From the NCBI RefSeq assembly GCF_002013915.1, contig NZ_MBTF01000023.1, forward strand, positions 1 to 64,000: a stretch of 64,000 nucleotides of DNA, read 5' to 3'. Under the pieces are notes generated by a model. That model saw only the letters and a list, made by a program, of their open reading frames with translations. It was not told the DNA's origin and did no database searches. The translations under genes were made by a program, and so were the position numbers. Shown piece by piece: positions 60,337-64,000 of this stretch. Each line of letters opens with the position of its first letter. Positions within the stretch are counted from its first letter, which is position 1. The DNA is from Mucilaginibacter pedocola. Lineage in GTDB: Bacteria > Bacteroidota > Bacteroidia > Sphingobacteriales > Sphingobacteriaceae.

Positions 60337-61451
60337 TGCGTGCGGAATATTAACCCGCCGCCCAGGTAGTCGCAATCGCTGCCGTGTATGTAGCTTTTCA
60401 CTTGTAAAGCCATCCATGGCAGCATATAATATTTTATGCCCGGCATCCAATACGTATGTATGGGCGTGGTGCTTCGGTAATGCAGGTAGTAGCCGGTGTT
60501 GGCCATAATAGCCAATCGCCCAAGCCATAAATCAAAGCCTGCGCTTAGCCCATATCGCCACCTATCAAACGAGGAGCCATGGTATTGGTAACTGGGTTCG
60601 AGGTTGGTTTTAGGGTCGTCATCGGGGTGGTAAAGCGAAAAATAATACACCGCATCGGCGCCTGCCTTTAAACTCAGTGCATTACCTACCCTGTAATTGT
60701 ACGCCGCTGATAGGCCTGTTTTATAAAGCCCGCCTTCGGCCTTCTGTACGCCTCTTCGCCCTACATCAAACCCAAACTCAAACGAATGTTTGTAAAAGGT
60801 ACTAAAAGCCTTGCTACTGGTTTGCGGCCCGGGGGTATTTAAGTTTTGAATGAGCCCTAATGATACTTCTACCGAGTTAATGCCATTGTTGGGTACCTTT
60901 ACCGCGCCGTTAGAGTAATGGAAAATATCTATACCACCCTTTAGCCCAACACTATTGCTTAACGGTGCCGATATAAAAAGCCCGGCCTGGCTTGCTAAGT
61001 TAATATGGCTGCCAATAAGCGGGTTGCCGTTTGTAAAGTAGGTACCTGTGGCATAAGCAAGCCCGATTGCGGGCGCGAAAACCAAACGCCCTCTGCCAAA
61101 TTTCACAATGGGTATTTCCAATCGCCCAAGCACACTGTAAACCTGGCCAATGGGTTTTGTTTCCACATCATTACTATCAATAATACTTACGCTGTTAAAA
61201 TTGCGGAAACCGCCTACTATATCAATATTTTCAATATTCAGCAGCCGTATGTAGGGGGCTTTATTATTCCCCATATTAAAGCGGTAGCTGGCCTCCAGCC
61301 CTTTTAGGTGCCCCGGCATTTTATAAAATTCGGCAGTGAAGGAGCTTAGGCCATGTATGGCATTTATCTCGAATGAATTGGTGTTAGCTGTTTGGGCAGC
61401 CAGCTGTTTGCACAGCAATAGCAGGGTAAATATTACCGCAATTTTTTTCAT
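60333..61451 (-). CDS. PagL-like lipid A 3-O-deacylase / acyloxyacyl hydrolase family
   Basis: A 372-residue outer-membrane protein with signal peptide (KQLAAQ). The N-terminal half has the PagL active-site sequence DIFHYSNGAVKVPNNGIN with His-x-Ser and a Glu in SVEVSLG. The C-terminal half (about 180-372) is a second set of strands (FEFGFDVGRRG, YHYRSTTPIHTYW) of similar style, so it is about twice the size of PagL. It probably trims lipid A. It is convergent with prfA. Confidence 0.82.
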   Translation of the reverse strand: MKKIAVIFTLLLLCKQLAAQTANTNSFEINAIHGLSSFTAEFYKMPGHLKGLEASYRFNMGNNKAPYIRLLNIENIDIVGGFRNFNSVSIIDSNDVETKPIGQVYSVLGRLEIPIVKFGRGRLVFAPAIGLAYATGTYFTNGNPLIGSHINLASQAGLFISAPLSNSVGLKGGIDIFHYSNGAVKVPNNGINSVEVSLGLIQNLNTPGPQTSSKAFSTFYKHSFEFGFDVGRRGVQKAEGGLYKTGLSAAYNYRVGNALSLKAGADAVYYFSLYHPDDDPKTNLEPSYQYHGSSFDRWRYGLSAGFDLWLGRLAIMANTGYYLHYRSTTPIHTYWMPGIKYYMLPWMALQVKSYIHGSDCDYLGGGLIFRTH

Positions 61452-61693
61452 ATAGGGGCTAATCCGAAGCTATGCGCTTCGTTGTAGTTTAAATTAGTTT
61501 GGGGAGCAGCAATATAGTTTAAATATTATAATATTTATATATAAAATGCGTTGCGGATGGCATTCTGTTACTGATAGTTGCGCTTTTCATCTCAATTTCA
61601 TAATGAGCCACTACTTTCGTATTGTTAGGTTGCCGTTTTGCCTTATATTTTGGCAAACTGTAACATTTGGTAACAGTAATTCATCTTGAAGAT

Positions 61694-62620
61694 ATGCTGG
61701 CAGTAAAAAATTTAACAGAAAATAAAGAGGTATTTGTACGCGAGGCGCGTTTGATGGGAAGCAATTTTGTGGTGAGCCTGGTAGGGGATAACGAAGCCCG
61801 CGCCGAAGAATGCTTTGCCGATGCTGTTGCCGAAATTGCCCGTGTAGAAAAACTGTTGAGCACTTTTACCGACGAAAGCAAACTGAACGAGATTAACCGC
61901 AACGCCGGCATCCGTCCGGTGCGTGTTGATGCCGAGATATTCCGTTTGGTTGACAGGGCGCTGCAAATATCTGAGCTTACTTACGGTACTTTTGATGTTA
62001 CGTACCCTGCTACCCAGCCGGCAGAAGCTGATAGCAAGGCTGCCAAACGCAAATTAAACTTAGCCAACTATAAAAACGTTGTGCTTGATGCTGCAAAGCA
62101 AACCGTTTTTTTAAAAAACAAGGGTATGCGCATTGGCCTTGGCGCTGTTAGCCGCGGTTATGCTGCCGATAGGGCAAAATATATATTGCAAATGCAAGGC
62201 ATTGCCAGCGGTGTTATCAACGCCGGCGGCGATTTGCTAAGCTGGGGCCTGCAGCCTGATAATACCCCATGGACAATTGGTACAGCCGACCCATCGCAAG
62301 CGGCGCAGCCTTTTGCCGATGTAGAGATAAGCAACATGGCCATTGCAACTTCGTTCAATTCGGATAAACTGGCGCCAATTGCCGATAGTAAACTGGCAGG
62401 CACCGTGAACCCCGAAACAGGTTTCCCTGTGAGTAAAATAAAAAGCGTGAGCATTATTACCCCAGGTGCCGAGCTTGCCGATGCTATGGCAAGCCCAATT
62501 ATTGCTATGGGCATAAACGCCGGCCTTTACCTTATAAACAAGCTTAACCAAATGGCTTGTATTATAATAGATGACCATGCGCGCGTTTACACTTCAAAAG
62601 ATATTAAATTAATGGCATAG
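61694..62620 (+). CDS. apbE: FAD:protein FMN transferase
   Basis: A 308-residue ApbE-type enzyme that attaches FMN to a Ser/Thr of flavoproteins such as Nqr subunits. Visible are MGSNFVVSLVG (start of the fold), LLSTFTDESKLNEINRNAG, GTFDVTYPATQP, GLGAVSRGYAADRAKYIL instead of the usual GGIAKGYA, and VINAGGDLLSWG. No signal peptide is apparent, which is unusual, since most ApbE act in the periplasm. The start at 61694 is the first ATG; a TTG 27 bp upstream is possible. Confidence 0.9.
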   Translation: MLAVKNLTENKEVFVREARLMGSNFVVSLVGDNEARAEECFADAVAEIARVEKLLSTFTDESKLNEINRNAGIRPVRVDAEIFRLVDRALQISELTYGTFDVTYPATQPAEADSKAAKRKLNLANYKNVVLDAAKQTVFLKNKGMRIGLGAVSRGYAADRAKYILQMQGIASGVINAGGDLLSWGLQPDNTPWTIGTADPSQAAQPFADVEISNMAIATSFNSDKLAPIADSKLAGTVNPETGFPVSKIKSVSIITPGAELADAMASPIIAMGINAGLYLINKLNQMACIIIDDHARVYTSKDIKLMA

Positions 62621-62783
62621 GCACTTTGTTGCTTATGCCGCTATTTATATATTTATCCAATTAATACAGCCAAGCCTTTATAAGTAAAATTTTTACCCTC
62701 AAGCTAAATTAGCTGAGCCGGTGCCACGTCTAAAGGGCGTGTACGGGCACGGTTAATAAAGCATTTGTACGCTCTCACCTGGA

Positions 62784-63128
62784 ATGATAAAGTGGTTTTT
62801 GTATATTGTACTCCTGATAATAGCAGTGCCACACATTTTGTCTGCCCGCAACGCCCCTTCAAGCAATAAAAATTTTTATAGTGCAGTAATACCTGCGCCG
62901 TTGTATCCGTCGTTACAGCATGATACCACTAACAAGGCCAAACAGCGCCAGCAGGAGGAGGAAAAAAAGAAAATTAAGGAGGTTGCCAAGGCAAAAAAAC
63001 AGCCCAAGCCCGAAAAAGTGGAGGAGATAGACCCTGCCACCGGCAAGCCGAAGGCCAAGCCAAAACGCCAGCGCCGGCCCGATGGTATGGAGCGGCCACC
63101 CGAGATACCACGTAGAAACAATAATTAA
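62784..63128 (+). CDS. Small secreted Lys/Pro-rich protein
   Basis: A 114-residue protein with an N-terminal signal/membrane segment (FLYIVLLIIAVPHILSA). The mature part has high charge (KQRQQEEEKKKIKEVAKAKK and PKRQRRP) and is probably disordered. It starts 27 bp before the next gene on the same strand. Not recognised; presumably an envelope or RNA/anion-binding peptide. Confidence 0.6.
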   Translation: MIKWFLYIVLLIIAVPHILSARNAPSSNKNFYSAVIPAPLYPSLQHDTTNKAKQRQQEEEKKKIKEVAKAKKQPKPEKVEEIDPATGKPKAKPKRQRRPDGMERPPEIPRRNNN

Positions 63129-63154
63129 TATTAAGTTTACGGCATAATTTAATA

Positions 63155-64000
63155 ATGAAATATTTAGGCATACTGGTTTTTATATTGAGCTGCGGCACCC
63201 TTAACGCGGCAATGGCTAAGCCTGTGCTTATTGATACCCTGAAGAAGCGCCTGCCTGCCGATGCTGATACGGTTGCCCTAAAACCGGCCGAAGCCGATAC
63301 TACCAAGCCGGTAAAGAAAAATTCGCTTTCGGCGGGGATAAATTATGGCAGCGATGCTTTGTTTTTTGGCCGCACCGGCCCATACAAATACCCTTTTGTG
63401 GCGGCAGATATGGTTATTAACTACCAGTCGGGCTTTTTTGTGTACGGCTCCGCGCTAAAGGTGCTGGGTTATAATGCCTCGGTTGATGAGATTGATGTTG
63501 GCGGCGGGTATTTTTACCGTTTATCAAAAAAGTTTACCGGTACTATCAGTTATACGCGTTTCATTTTTAATAAAGAGTCGGAGATCATTAAATCTGCATC
63601 ATCTAACGATATCAACTTCAAAAACTCCTACGATTGGGGGCCATTTAAAACCAGCATAATCGGCGATTACCTCTTCGGTAAATCGTATGATATTTTTGCT
63701 ACCGTAAGCAACTCTAAGTACTGGGAAAGCAGCTGGAGTATTTTCGACGATCAGGATTACCTATCTATCAACCCATCGTTCAACTTTATATTGGGTACGC
63801 AAAATTTTGTGCAGCGCTACTCTATCGACCATAAGTACCGCCTGGAGGCCAACAATATTTATGTGCGGAATGAGAATGCCATAGGTGCAAGGGCCAACGC
63901 ACGCTTCACCATGCTTAACTACAGTATTAAAGTGCCTGTTTCATACAACAGGCCGCATTATACGCTGGAGTTTTCGTACCGGTACTCGATGCCCGTGAAC
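63155..64000 (+). CDS. Outer-membrane beta-barrel-like protein (5' part, cut by window end)
   Basis: From ATG 63155 an open frame of 282 codons runs off the window. It has an N-terminal signal segment (LGILVFILSCGTLNAAMA), a Lys/Thr/Pro linker (DTTKPVKKNSLSAGINYGSDA) and then repeated strands of 9-11 residues such as YFYRLSKKFTGTISYTRFIF and DYLFGKSYDIFATVSNSKYW. It is therefore very probably a beta-barrel. Family not recognised; the 3' end is missing. Confidence 0.7.
   Translation, partial: MKYLGILVFILSCGTLNAAMAKPVLIDTLKKRLPADADTVALKPAEADTTKPVKKNSLSAGINYGSDALFFGRTGPYKYPFVAADMVINYQSGFFVYGSALKVLGYNASVDEIDVGGGYFYRLSKKFTGTISYTRFIFNKESEIIKSASSNDINFKNSYDWGPFKTSIIGDYLFGKSYDIFATVSNSKYWESSWSIFDDQDYLSINPSFNFILGTQNFVQRYSIDHKYRLEANNIYVRNENAIGARANARFTMLNYSIKVPVSYNRPHYTLEFSYRYSMPVN

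Overview
The window comes from the chromosome of a Bacteroidota bacterium, most likely a Sphingobacteriaceae member of the Mucilaginibacter/Pedobacter type. The evidence is the TAnnTTTG -7 promoter boxes, the many SDR, HxlR, AraC and Crp/Fnr-type genes, two-component propeller kinases, sigma/anti-sigma-barrel pairs, and secreted proteins whose signal peptides end in AQ. This is inference from style; there is no rRNA in the window.

Layout. (1) 1-26.6 kb is an accessory-looking block of redox, detoxification and stress genes: SDRs, an aldo/keto reductase, OsmC, an isochorismatase-like hydrolase, pirin, an LLM flavin oxidoreductase and an amidohydrolase. They are interleaved with their own small regulators (AraC, TetR, three Crp/Fnr proteins, HxlR, ArsR-like, LytS/LytTR). 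(2) 26.6-27.8 kb holds a mobile-element helix-turn-helix gene, a broken companion gene and about 670 bp without a clear gene. (3) 27.8-46.1 kb is a second accessory block: DUF4397 lipoprotein, ECF sigma factor with a barrel-fused anti-sigma, AraC genes (one without its DNA-binding domain), two HxlR paralogues (one with a stop codon), a possible zincin, an efflux permease, a propeller histidine kinase with a LuxR-type response regulator, a condensation-fold acyltransferase and a Tag glycosylase. (4) 46.1-48.8 kb is an element end: RRM protein, ORF6N protein and a tyrosine integrase next to tRNA-Glu(TTC). Everything left of the tRNA may therefore be an integrated island whose other end lies outside the window. 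(5) 48.8-64 kb looks like core chromosome: a disulfide reductase, a two-gene ABC importer, egtB and egtD in a tight cluster, then DUF4262, SPFH, DUF922, lpxH, prfA, a PagL-like deacylase, apbE and an outer-membrane protein cut by the window end.

The most interesting things are two. First, the cluster at 49.15-55.25 kb joins the ergothioneine enzymes EgtB and EgtD to an OpuC-type ATPase and a permease/binding-protein fusion with the architecture of the EgtUV ergothioneine importer, preceded by a flavin disulfide reductase. It reads as one make, import and recycle unit. Second, the regulatory code is unusually legible. The three Crp/Fnr genes are each accompanied by a private pair of 16-bp 6-N4-6 palindromes. 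Four of these six sites also carry TCATC at exactly the same distance downstream, oriented toward the presumed target gene. TetR, ArsR-like and HxlR genes likewise have matching site pairs. Many regulator genes have the -7 box so close to the ATG that leaderless mRNAs are predicted.
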